A DNA stretch of 64,000 nt from NCBI GenBank assembly GCA_022385805.1, contig MU277675.1, positions 253,018 through 317,017 on the forward strand. The letters are read 5' to 3'. The notes under the pieces are model-generated. The model saw only the letters and a program-made list of their open reading frames with translations. It was not told the origin of the DNA and ran no database searches. The translations under genes and the position numbers were made by a program. Of the stretch, positions 10,453 through 21,559 are shown in pieces (positions within the stretch are counted from its first letter, which is position 1; each line of letters starts with the position of its first letter). The DNA comes from Pilatotrama ljubarskyi. Its lineage: Eukaryota; Basidiomycota; Agaricomycetes; Polyporales; Polyporaceae.

Positions 10453-12049
10453 ATATAGGATGTGTTCTGTGTTATTGACTCCGCTGTTTCGTGCGATGCT
10501 GTCCGGCTGTACCCGGCTCTGTAATACATTGACTTGCGCCGTCTCCCTTGCGCGGCCGCTGTATGACTTACTGCAGTACCGCTCACCGATGGCTAAGCGG
10601 AGTGCTCAGTTCAATGCACGACCGAGAAGCGATCCGGAACGAAGAGCGACTCGTATTCGGGATGTGCTACCTCAACATGGCTCTGGCAGCGCGTCCGCCA
10701 CCAGGTCCCAGCGTCCTACAACGATCCGAGGACACAGGACTTGCCAGTACGTACTGAGAGAGCAGCACCAATCCTCTGAATCCTGCCGTGCACCGGGCCA
10801 CGGCTCTAATTGCACATCGCCCAGCGGTGCACCTTAGCGAGGGGGTCCGGTACATGGCGGAATCCGGGGGGTCGGTCCGAATATTCGTCCTCTTCGTCGC
10901 GGAAACGCGAGCTTGAGAGTGGTCGGCCGGCGACCACTGGAATCGGGAAGGAAAGGGCCTAAGGCCATCGAGACGGGCAGCGTGAAGCCGTCTCTGAAGG
11001 TGTTCTGTGAGTCTCTGCTGCTGTGTTGGAGTCAGAATGGGAGGGTGGGCTCACCGAGAGTGGACGTTAGGGCGCTGCAGCTCCCTTGCCGGCCAAATGG
11101 GCACCGACCAGGAGCCGCATTGTAACCCATGACGATCTTCCGTGCACAGAAGACAATCGCGGGGGCGCACCAAGCTCTCGCTCGATACGACACGCGTGCA
11201 CTCGTGTCGGACCGACTTTGAGACTGTCAACGACGAATCGTCAGACTCTGCTGTGTGTCCGGGCAGACTCGACGTGCACTCACCAGGTACTGGAGGGGGA
11301 AGGGAACAGAGCGCCGGGCCGAGCGAACTTGACGCGCCTGGAAGGCCGGCGAACTCGAGGACACCCTAGCGTGTCCGGCATGACATGTACTGTATGCACA
11401 CATGCAATCTCCGGACCGACCTGACGAATGCGATATGACTACTTGCCCAGAGACCATGAGTGCGTGAGCGGCAACAATAGCTTACAGGATGTAGGAATGG
11501 GCGATGGGCGATGACAACGAACGATCGAGGCGTAGCCGGACTGTCTTGAAGCGTCATGCAGGATAGCCCGTGTCGGACTCATGAAGGACAGGGTCGGGCA
11601 GCGGGGGGAAAGGACGAGGGCTTAATCCGCAGCGCAATCATCAGCAAGCGCGTTCGTGTTGCGGAGAATACCATCCATGCGCAATGGACTGCGCGGTAGA
11701 GGCTGTTATGAGAGTATAAGCTCCAATGCTGCACATAGTCGGATAAAGATACTCACTGATGTCTTGAAGGCGGAGGCACCGAGAGAGGAGGGCACGCGGA
11801 GAGGATTAAGAGGTGGGAAGGGTGGACGCAAAGACGTCCGAAGCCTCGCGGCTTCTTAATGCGGTCGCCAAAACCGCCGGGAGTGCGCTCAGAAAGGGAA
11901 GGAAATCGGATATACCGAGGGTCGTCAGCCGTGAACGCATCCGATCAGACGAAGACGGCCGGGATGTCGGGCATGAGCTGGCGAAGGGGGTAGGCGGGTT
12001 AACAGTCGAGCACGCCCTCGCTGGCGAAGCGGGGATCCAGTCCGCCGCG
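10453..12049. other. Unresolved region, possible further exons on the minus strand
   Basis: About 1.6 kb. On the minus strand several spans look coding and have clean splice signals: GTGAGT donors at about 11740 and 11283, and a terminal frame with an acidic RDEEDEY run ending in TAG at 10806-10808. Competing frames are also open because of GC richness, so no model is claimed. They may be downstream exons of the gene that starts at 12451. Confidence 0.3.
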
Positions 12050-12451
12050 TCAGCGAGGCCGTGTCGAGAGTTGGTGAGGTCGGTCAGGGGTGGGATCAAC
12101 AAAGGAGCTTGTCGAGAGGTCGCGCGCCGCGGAGACCCTGAGCAGCGGTCTACTTGAAGGACGGCGGGACGTCGACGGAGGGATGGGGAGGTTGGATTGT
12201 CCGCATATAGGAATCGGAGCGATTTCAGTCGGCGCCTGACTGAATACTGCTTCATGCGGCGGTTGAGAAAGGGCACTGCGAGGATAGAAGCGGTCGAGCT
12301 GATGGCCTTCGGGACCGCTGTATTGAACATCTGGAGGGACGATTCACCCCGGTTAGCGAGGGGAAGCATGAGCCGACTGAATTTACGCACGGGTATAATC
12401 CGATGGCCGAATGCCAGGGATGGGAGGCAGAACTACTTCGTAATCGTACAT
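12050..12451 (-). CDS. Hypothetical protein, 5' exons of an unknown spliced gene
   Basis: Exon 1 12451-12391 begins MYDYEVVLPPIPGIRPSDYT. A 60-nt intron (12390-12331) has a GTGCGT donor, a GCTAACC branch site and a CAG acceptor. Exon 2 stays open to TGA at 12050-12052 and is rich in Pro, Ser and Arg. Upstream on the minus strand (about 12520-12650) is a pyrimidine-rich tract typical of basidiomycete core promoters. As drawn the product is 112 aa, but the stop may fall in an intron and the gene may continue to about 10806. No family was recognised. Confidence 0.3.
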
Positions 12452-14893
12452 ATTAGATGGGAGAGGGGTATCGCTGGAGATGGGTATACTGAGAGGAAGA
12501 AATGTGTCGAGGTTACGTCCCTTATCCGATTGTTCTTGCTTTCTTGTTTTCCGTTCTGTTTGGGTTTGGAGTGTTTGAAGAGAAGAGACAAGAGAGCGAA
12601 GACAAAAATGTAGAGAGGTTGAGGTAAGATATGAAGAGGGTTGAGTTCATCGTCGCTGAGAACGTCGGCTGAAAAGCCATCGCGATCTGCCGCATGGAAG
12701 AGGTGGTGGAGAGGGACACCGCCAGAGCGGAAAGAAGACCGAGACGCCAGGCGAGCGCGACGTAGACGACACCAGAACCAGTTGAACCATACCCCAGAAA
12801 GAAAAGACAGACAAGAAGTTGACGGAAGTCCACCCGGGAAGCCAACTCGAAGCAGAGGCATAAGGACCAAGGCCAGAGGTACTTGAGAGCACTCAGAGAG
12901 CAGCATCAGACGTTGAAGCAGCCATCGAGAAGATGAACTAGGGACGAGAGACTTCCCAGAGACCCAGGTGTTGACTCCTGGGACTTGGAGAGGATCACGT
13001 CCGTGGTAGTCTTGAAAGCCGATGTCGACTCCGGCTGGACCAGATCGACGGCAGGTGGGAGTCGATTCGGCGTCTTGCGCTGCTTTGACATCCGCATCTA
13101 CTCTTGAAGTGTTGCTGACCTTGAACCTCGTCGGCACCGAGCTTGACTCGTGACCGGCTGGCACAATGTCCCCTGAGGGTACGGGAAGGAGACTGGTGTG
13201 GATAGTCAGCACTCGAGACGATGTATTAATGCTGTCGAGCACTCACGTCAATGAAGACCTCCTCCCAGTCCATACGAGACACAACAAAGACAGGGCCTCT
13301 TCCAGGACCACACCACGGCCCCTCCATCGGCGTATCAACATAGCCAATGAAGAGATCTCACCGCCATCATCCGTCGAGCGGGCCATTGAGCCACTGAGGC
13401 ATCGACGAAGAACCAACGAACCCAGAGCCAGTGCTCAGAGACCATAGAGCGCATCCCACCGAACATAAGCCAGGGCAAGTGGGTGATGTCGGAGGCAGTG
13501 TCACCTCGGACGACGCCATGCGCGAAAGACCTGGGACGGGAAGATGGCCGGGTTATATATATGCTCTCAAGTTGAAGGCTGGCATAGCATGTCAACAGGC
13601 TGACTGTGGCTGACGATCCTGGGGCTGCTGCAGACGGGTCGTTCGGCCGACGGCGGCTGCTTGGCGGGATGTTCGAGTTGGGATTGGGCCTGACTGGCGA
13701 GCGATAGGCAAGGGAGCGCGTCCTGCTGCTAGTAGCAGCATGTGCTATGACGATGTTAGTAGTCAGTGGGCTATGGATATTCACAAGGCTGATCAAGTAG
13801 TATATCTGTCGAAGGAACGGGGGCAAGAGCAACGGAGCCTCGCACCTGCGAGAGCGAGCGTTCTACTACACCTGCCTCTAACGGACGCGCTCGCTGGCAG
13901 ACGCATCGGGTGCAGGTGGAACCACGGGTTCAAACGTTCACGAGATGCACAAGAAGACACCCGTTGCTCCGAATCCGAATCCGTGTCCCAGGGGAGCAGA
14001 AGCCGGTACGCCCGTCGCCCGATCCATCTCTCCATGGCGCTCTGAATCTGCGAGCGGCGATACATAATCTTGATGCATATGTATGCCTCCCACATACGGC
14101 AGGCAATCGAACCACTCCCCGTGTGCGCATGTGCCCTGACCGATCGTGTTTCGTCCGCGTTGGCGAAACGAAGCACGTCCAAAAGCAGAACGCCCTTCAG
14201 TAACGTACATCGCATCATGATCGGCGGCAACATAGGCATTTGCACCTGCGCATTAATAGAGCTTAGGACCAAGCTCCGTGCATGATCGTCGGGCGTGCGA
14301 TGTCGACATACGGCAAACATAAGCGTGAATTTGTTTCATTGAGGACTCGGAGCTAGCACTAGACAGACGGTCGTAGTAGTACGCATACGAGCATCGGCAA
14401 CGATATCTTAGACTTCGACTGAGTACCGGGGGCACTGCTATACCAACGAACACATTTCGGTTCAACGTCGGGCACAAGTACACATCGTATCGTATTCGAG
14501 AGACAGACCAGGAGAGATAGAAACACTGAAGCAAGGGCACACAAGACAGAACAGGGTTAAGGATATGGGGAACATAGAGCGGGGTTGGGGCACCAGAAGC
14601 GGGAGCTCGAAACCGGGACGAGAGGGGGAGGCGTGAGGTGGGAGGATGAGGTGGGGTGGAGGAACATGTACAAGAAGTGGGGAAGGGTAGAACGGAGAAA
14701 GGAAGAGGAGTATTCGTCATGTACATCGATATTCGTCGTCATCAGGAGCAATAAACGGCCACGCGATCGACACACTATGAGCAAGCCTTTGTCCATCCAG
14801 GCAGGCGTCCGTGTGTCTTCCTGCCCAGCAAAACCATACTCCCCTCCGCCACTCGACGCGCGTCCCACTCTCCTGTCACGTCCCCGCCGCGTC
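12452..14893. other. Gene-poor region, no confident gene
   Basis: About 2.4 kb. TATATATA at 13554-13561 and a minus-strand intron-like GTGAGT...CACACCAG at about 13250-13196 suggest transcription on the minus strand, with an open span just upstream containing MDWEEVFID. Three frames compete downstream, so no gene is called. The rest has only short frames. Confidence 0.35.
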
Positions 14894-16145
14894 TTACCGC
14901 CTCGCGTACTGGTTGTTGTGCTGTACTGCGGGCGCACCCCACGGGCCGCCCGCCATGCCTGGCTGAGGCGCGCCAGGTGCGGCACCTTCATGTCCGAAGC
15001 TAGGGTAGGGCTGCGGCTGTGGCGGTCCAGGGTACTGGTGAGGCGGCGGCGCGTACATGTTCGGATCGCCGCTCGCGTTCGGGGGCGGGGGATACCCTGC
15101 ACCGGGCTGCGCGTACTGCGGACTTGTGGGTGTCGCCTGGCCCTGGCGCGGCGAGTGCTCGAGCGGCATGGGCGGAGCGACACCGGGGATGGTGAGCGGT
15201 GGCGCACCAGGCGGGATAGCGCCCGGACGCGCGTGCGGGGACGTGTTAGGCGCGCCAGACTGGCTCTGCGACGCGCCGGCTGGTCCGGGGCCTGCGTTGT
15301 TGTTCGCACCACGCGGCGCACCAGAGTTGCCCGCCGATGACGACGCGCGACGGCGCTTACGAGGGCGCTCGGCCGTGTCGCCCGCCGCAGGAGGCGCGTC
15401 CTCGGCCTCCTCGTGCGCGTCATCCTCCTTGTTGCCGGCGCCTGAGCCGATGGCTAAGCCGCCGGGGACGTTGGCGGGATGGTGCATGGGCATGTTGGTG
15501 CGGTTGATGGGGGTGCCGACGGGCATGGAGGAGGGAAGCTGGCCGTGGGGCGCGTTGAGACATGCCTGGATGAGGTTCTTGCCTTCGGGCTGGGTAACGA
15601 GAGGCTGGAGCTTGGCAGTCGTGAAGGTGTAGACGAGACCCGTCTCGGACACGACGAGCAGGAGGACTTGAGTGCCGGTGAGAGTGGAGAGCTCGTACGC
15701 CTGATGTGCCGACGGCGACGGTGAAGATGAGGACAAGGACGACGAATGCGAGGATGGTAGGGTGACGGACCTTTTTCATGATACCCGCCTTTCGTTTTGA
15801 GAAGGTGATGTGACGTCTCGACTTGTCCTGGATGAATTCAATCTTGATCTTTCTCCTTCCGGCCTTCTTGTCGGACTTGGGCTTGTCATCGTCGTCGTCG
15901 TCGTCCTGGCCCGACTCGCCGGCGTCAGGGTCGTGGACGAAGCCGTCGTCGGCGGGGGCGTTGGGGTCGGCAAGATCGTGGCGGGCGCGCTTGTTGGACA
16001 TGGTGGGGGACGCGGTGTCGGTGGACTGGGGCATGGGCTGTTGGGCGTGTGCGTCGACGGGGGCGTACTGGTGCTGAGGCGGATAGGGCTGGTTGATGTG
16101 CTGGTTTGGGAGGGTCTGTGGTTGGCCTGGCCTGTGCAAGGCCAT
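14894..16145 (-). CDS. MCM1: SRF-type MADS-box transcription factor (Mcm1 homologue)
   Basis: Exons 16145-15771 and 15700-14894 (393 aa), separated by a 70-nt intron that cuts the MADS domain after GIMKK. The joined domain reads RRHITFSKRKAGIMKK then AYELSTLTGTQVLLLVVSE and GLVYTF, the SRF/Mcm1 class rather than the MEF2 class. An acidic DDDDDDDK run precedes the domain. The C-terminal two thirds is Pro/Gln/Gly-rich and disordered, with a basic RKRRR patch. Mcm1 proteins bind CArG-like sites as dimers and recruit partners to control mating-pheromone and cell-cycle genes; partners here are unknown. The start at 16145 (MALHRPGQ) is chosen because the upstream in-frame extension is not protein-like. 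Confidence 0.93.
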
Positions 16146-19100
16146 GAGCTGGTTAAGAGGACGACAGGCGGAGGAGGAGAGTGCGAGGACGAGCACCCCC
16201 AATTCGGACGCGTACCAGAAATGGAGAGGAGCTCTGAGAGGGAAATAAGATTCCCATTTTCGCTCACCCTCCCATATATACCCATCAAACAAACAACGCC
16301 ATCCCCCGCCCGGCACCCCCCGGCCTTCCCACGCCACCTGCCCTATCTTATCACCTGTTCCAAGAAAGTCAGGTCCAGTGCTCGTCCTGCTCGCCTTCTT
16401 CCCTGTCACCCCCGCCTTCCTTCCCTGTCCCACGCACGGCCCTCTCCAACTGCTCGTGACACTCGCAGCAAGGCACACCCCCCAGATCCAGCACCAACAT
16501 GCCCATATTTGGGCGACTCCCATTCCGAGCTAGCCGAAGATCGACCTCGTTTCCCCCCGATTAGGAATGCGCCCAGATCCTTCCGGAGTGCGACGCTCCG
16601 CCTGCCCTCCCGGCCTCGGGCTCGTCTCCATTTCCGTGCCCTCCCCCTCCCGCGCAGCCGCTGCCTCGCTGCACTCGATACGGTCTCCCTCGCTTCTCTC
16701 CCTTTAGACTATGCAACTGTGTGGGCGCGCGGTGCACGCGCTGCGGAGGAAAATGGAGCTGTGGTAAAGGCTATGAGCCTGGTCTGGGCAGGCAGAGAGC
16801 ATCAGGAATCAAATCGTGCTATACTTGGCACCGGTAGCCATACGCAACATGTTCCGATTGCGGCAACTTTCTTGCCATGTTCGGTGGCATGCTTGTACGG
16901 CATTTGCTTCCGAGCTTCCCCAGCGCCACCATCCTCGCTCGATCTCTCTCCTCTGCGTCTCTCTCTTCTCGCCCAGAGTCTCCGCGTCCGCCACAGCGAG
17001 GCTTCCCCAACAGGCAGGTGCACTGCGATGCCTGCGCAGCCTCCCGCATAGCCAGTCCGCGGAGGTATACGTACATGTCGGAATATCATATTCCATCGCT
17101 CGCGCGCAGCATCGGTATTTGCTGACAGAAGACATACGTGAGCAGTCTTACATCTGCACTTTGGCTCCTCGTCGGAGTGCAAAATACAGCGAGCTGCTCC
17201 TCCCCGCTGTGCATGCGTGCTCATCGACTGTCCGCTAGGCTTTCCAGAGGAGGCGACGATGGGCCGGTCTCAGCGGGGCAGGAGAGACATCCCGGCGGGA
17301 GGATCGAATGTTCCCGGGCTTCTAGGCCTCTGAATGTATGTCGTCATACTCCGATTGTCATGTACCTTGCCTCCCTCCGCTGTCAGACCGATCCGTCTAC
17401 GTTGTCTGCCGTTGGAGGTCGTACCGACCTGCCGTATGCAAGGGGTGCAGCTGTACAACATATCTCGTATGTCAGAAACAAATACAACAGGCTGCGCGGT
17501 ATTCCGCTTTTGGTGAGTCATCCTTGTACCTGTGTAACATATCGCCTTGTGCACATCTCCCTAGCGGCCTTGTCAGTGCGCTGCGGGCTGTGGAGCTGTG
17601 CATTACACCGCTCACGTTAGGTTTTGGCATTTCCCCGCTAGAGGACCTGCTTGCACATACAGTATATCCCGGCATTCAGGATGCAGCCAAAATCTCGCAC
17701 ATGACCGCAAGCAGGTCTAGGATCTCCGCTGAGCCCAATTTCCGCGTTCATTCTCCTTTACAACACTCTTCTTCAGAGCTCGCCCTTTTCTCCTGGCCGC
17801 CTGTGCTGAGCGCTGAGCTTGAGGCTGCAGCCGCTCGAGGACACTATTGCCTGCGTCTTGTACTTCTCCTCATATCCGACCCTTGACATCCTCACCGTCG
17901 CAGGCTTGCAGCAAGCTGTGGACTTCTCCTCTCCCTGCCGTAGTCAGGCCACGCCGCTGCGTCATACCAACATCCCTAGGCTACCGCCCGCCTCTAACTG
18001 TCTGCAACCATGCTCTCTCTTCCGGGCCCTACCTGCCACGCCGAGCACTGAAGCTCTCATATTGATTACCTGCGGTACGCCCTCGAGCTTTCGCCTCGCG
18101 CGAGTGCTCGCGCTTCCATCCCTTGACCCGCGCTTCCCCCGCCAACGTTGTGTCCAGCTCGCCAGGGTCGCCGCGGATCGCGTGCCGTACGATGCACCAC
18201 CTCCGGCTTCTCGGAGAGAAGCGAGCGAGTGCTGCTGCTGCTGCCTTGTCCGGGGTCCTGCGCCCCGCCTTTTTGACATTTCCGGGGACCGTGCATTATC
18301 GGACGCGTTCGCGCCCCACCTCGTTGTGCGATTGTGGCGAGGCGCGCCTTCCACTTCGCGCAGTCATCCTCGCCTCGCGTTACGCTCCGCTAGACACCCA
18401 GAGCCTCGGCGTTCCTCATCTCTTCTTTCTGCTATTGTTCGTCGGGGGCTAGTGTCGCTGGGCGGGGTGCGCTATCTGTTGGCAGTCATATGTTTGCAAT
18501 CACCCGCTGACTTCGAACATGAATTGCTTCTGCAGAACGCTCCCATGAGATTGTGATTTCCGGCCAGATGGCCAGAGGCTCCTCCCTGCCGGTGCCCAGG
18601 CACCACAACGGCCCAACCCCCCACGGCCAATTGCAGACAATTGTCCAAAGGCGCGGTGGGTGCCCCCACGCCCGTTCACATTCCCCCTTCTACCCCTCTC
18701 CTCCCATTGTCCTGAGCCGGTATTAGGCGCCCGCCATCGATCCCGCGCACGGTGCGCATATGGCACACGCGCTATTCCAGGCGATTGTGTGGGTGCGCGC
18801 GGGTGTCACGCGCGCGTCCGCGTCCGCCCCCGTCTCCCACATTCGCCGTCCGGATCGCGCTCTCAGCCCTCCCACGCACGTCTGGGTCTTGGAGGGGGTT
18901 TCGAGATCGCGATGCCCCTGAGGGACTTTGCATAGGTTTCCCTGGCGACGGGATTGAGGACACTGGGCGGACAAACGGTCCAGTGTGCAGCATGCGCCGA
19001 TGTCATGCCGGGAATGGCGAATGTGCGGGGGCAGAATGATCTGATTTTTCTTGGCCCTGTCGGGGCTGTTGACGCTCGTACATATGCAGCTCCAGTCGTT

Positions 19101-21559
19101 CGCTGATGATGGTACGCCTAGGTTTGCATCATATCTACCGAATGCGGCCGCAGGAACACCAGGGCGTGTGGCCCGGGTCGTTAGTAGGAGCGCCGCTGGG
19201 CAGAGGAAAGATGCGCTCGACGTCGATCAGGCGGCCCTGCACGATCCATTGCGATCGCTGATTTTCCGGGCGTCGCGACGCGAACGCGGCCATGCCACAG
19301 GGCGAACGTCTTACGCCGCTGCGAGCCGTGCCGATGTGGTACTCTGTGCTGCAGCGGTGTCTTGTCCTGCTACGCTACCCGTGCTTGGCAGGTATCTTCA
19401 GCAGACAGTACTTGCAGGCAGAGGATTGGCATGTATACGCCGTCACGACGTCGACTGCATGCCTCATTGTACAACCGCACCGCGGAGGACACGCGCCTGC
19501 GCAGAACTCGGGAGCAGACGGCGAGGTGAGGTTCTGCCTTCCCCAGCTGTCGTCGTAACGGCAGCTTGTCTGAAGTGCCGTTCCTGGTATCGAAGCTGCT
19601 GCAGCACCTCGGGCCTATCTAAGCCCGGGCGCGCAGCCCCTTCCGCAGGCGCCAGGAGAGGACCTTTCGCACTTCTACCGCTGGATCGCGCCCGCAGAAG
19701 TCAGAGTCGCGGCAGAACTTGAGGTTAGCGTGTCCTCTCGGCGTTTACACTCGGTGCGATAGAGCTCATCGCGAGGGCGCTGCGGGTGTTAGAGCGGCTC
19801 GCTTTGCTGCATCTTCACTTCAACTCTCCGTCACCATGTGCTATTGGCTCTGGAGCCGTCTCGCGAAGAGGTCTCCGAGTCGAGAGTCAATCACAGCGGG
19901 TGCTCACCGTTCTTCCAGCAGCCTTTCCAGCCCAAAGTATAATCTTCTCGGACATACCCTACATGCGAGCGGCGAATCCGGTAGGGAACAAGACGATGCG
20001 CCTCCAGCCGCGTCCCAGCCCGGATGCGGAGCCCAGACGTTCTGGCACTCCTTCCCGACATCCAGTCAAGCACCTCCGGCACCCAACCCGACGACCACCA
20101 TGGTATATGACGCAATGCGTTAGCAAACCTCGAGAGCATGCCCTCGTCCGTACAAGGGAAGCAGGAACGCAGCCGCTGGTCGCGCGGCTCGCGGTCTGCC
20201 GCCGGTTCCCCAGGGCCGCGCGAGCGAGCAGGCGCGGCAGGCCGAACCTTCCTGCCTATATATGGGCGGGAAGACGCCTTTTGCGGAACGCGACGCACGA
20301 AGGCGTCGCCCGTCGTTGTGTGCATGCGCAGCGTGTACGTACTGCTGCTAGGCGAGATCGATTCGGTGCAGCGAGATGCAGCGGTGGCGGCGGCTGGGTA
20401 CTAGTACCAGCATCAGGGCTTCCGCCGCCGGCATCTGCCTCCTCTTGGTCGGAGTGGGAAGCTGCAAGCTGGAACTGGTGCTAGTGCCCGTGGCTGCTGC
20501 TAGAGGCATCTCGCCATATCTCGCCACGGGCCTGAAGAAGAGCTGGGACGGCGACTTCGTGGGATGTCCTTCTACTACTAGCGGTCCTCGAGTGGGGGGC
20601 GTGGTCGAGAAGCGTGTCTTAACTCGGCGAAACGTCTCGGCCGCCCGTGGGTTGCATGAACCGCGAGTGGATGCTACAATAGCGAAATTTGGAGCGTGGT
20701 ATCTGATTACAGGGGGCTACAGAGCAGGTACCGCGAGCGAAGAGAACTGTCATAGGATAGATAGGATAGATAGCCATAGACGTGGAAGGAATAAGTTAGC
20801 TGGCGCGGAGAGTACAGAAGCATGAATTTCGATAGCACAGAAGAGGAGAAGCGTCTCTACGCCTTCGCACATCGGGAGTCAAGCCTAACAACGTCCAACG
20901 CCCACCCACGTACGGTCTGCGCGTTCTCGAACGCTCCGTCCAATAGGGGTATATAGTAACCCTGGGGAAGTGCGGACGCAAAGTGGGCAGTGGTGGCGGG
21001 CATGAGAACCGGCGCGCGGGCTCGTCCAATCGCGCTGCCGCACCACAGTGTGAAGCAGCGAGTGGCGTCCGAGCGATACGCGCTTCTGTGCCAATCTTGG
21101 TCCGACCGGGGTCAGATGGACCGGCGCGCAGCCTAATCTTGGGACGGCGTAGCACGTAAGCTAGAGGATCGTCGTGCGCTGCTCGATCTGACGAAAGGTC
21201 GGCGTGTCACGGTGGCGATCATGCCTAACGCCTGCCGATGCGAGCGTAAGAGAGGCGGCTCGGGCCTTGGTGGGGACTGGGAAGATGTCGCGGAGGCCGA
21301 GATCAAACGGTGGGAGGCATCGCGACGGCACAGAACGGCGAGCTGGACTCCTGATCCGCTGAGTGAGACGAGGGCCCTAACGAACCACTCGGTGGTCCAA
21401 ACCGGCTCCCCGAAACTGAGCGACTGTCTGGAAATGGACGGCACCAGTAGGCGAACGGGACCGCAGCACAGATCTCCGCCGCCCAATATGGTGTGGGAGC
21501 TCGTGTACAGCCCCGGGCTGGGCCTGAGAAGCCATTGTGAATGGAGCTCGAGGCCAAGC
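16146..21559. other. Large gene-poor region upstream of the MADS-box gene
   Basis: About 5.4 kb with no recognised gene on either strand. Long plus-strand frames (for example 17819-18556 and 19051-19722) have no family resemblance, high Arg/Ser/Ala content expected of random GC-rich DNA, and overlap equally open frames. A CTG microsatellite lies near 18228-18243 and a TATATAT near 20257. It may include long leaders or regulatory DNA of the MADS gene, or noncoding RNA; nothing can be proved. Confidence 0.5.

Noticed and set aside
15810..17051. 413-codon plus-strand open frame
   Set aside because: It starts antisense to the MADS-box gene exon 1 and continues into GC-rich upstream DNA; no family resemblance, and the minus-strand MADS domain is certain.
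17819..18556. 245-codon plus-strand frame
   Set aside because: Low-information Arg/Ser/Ala/Pro composition, overlapping open frames on both strands, no domain.
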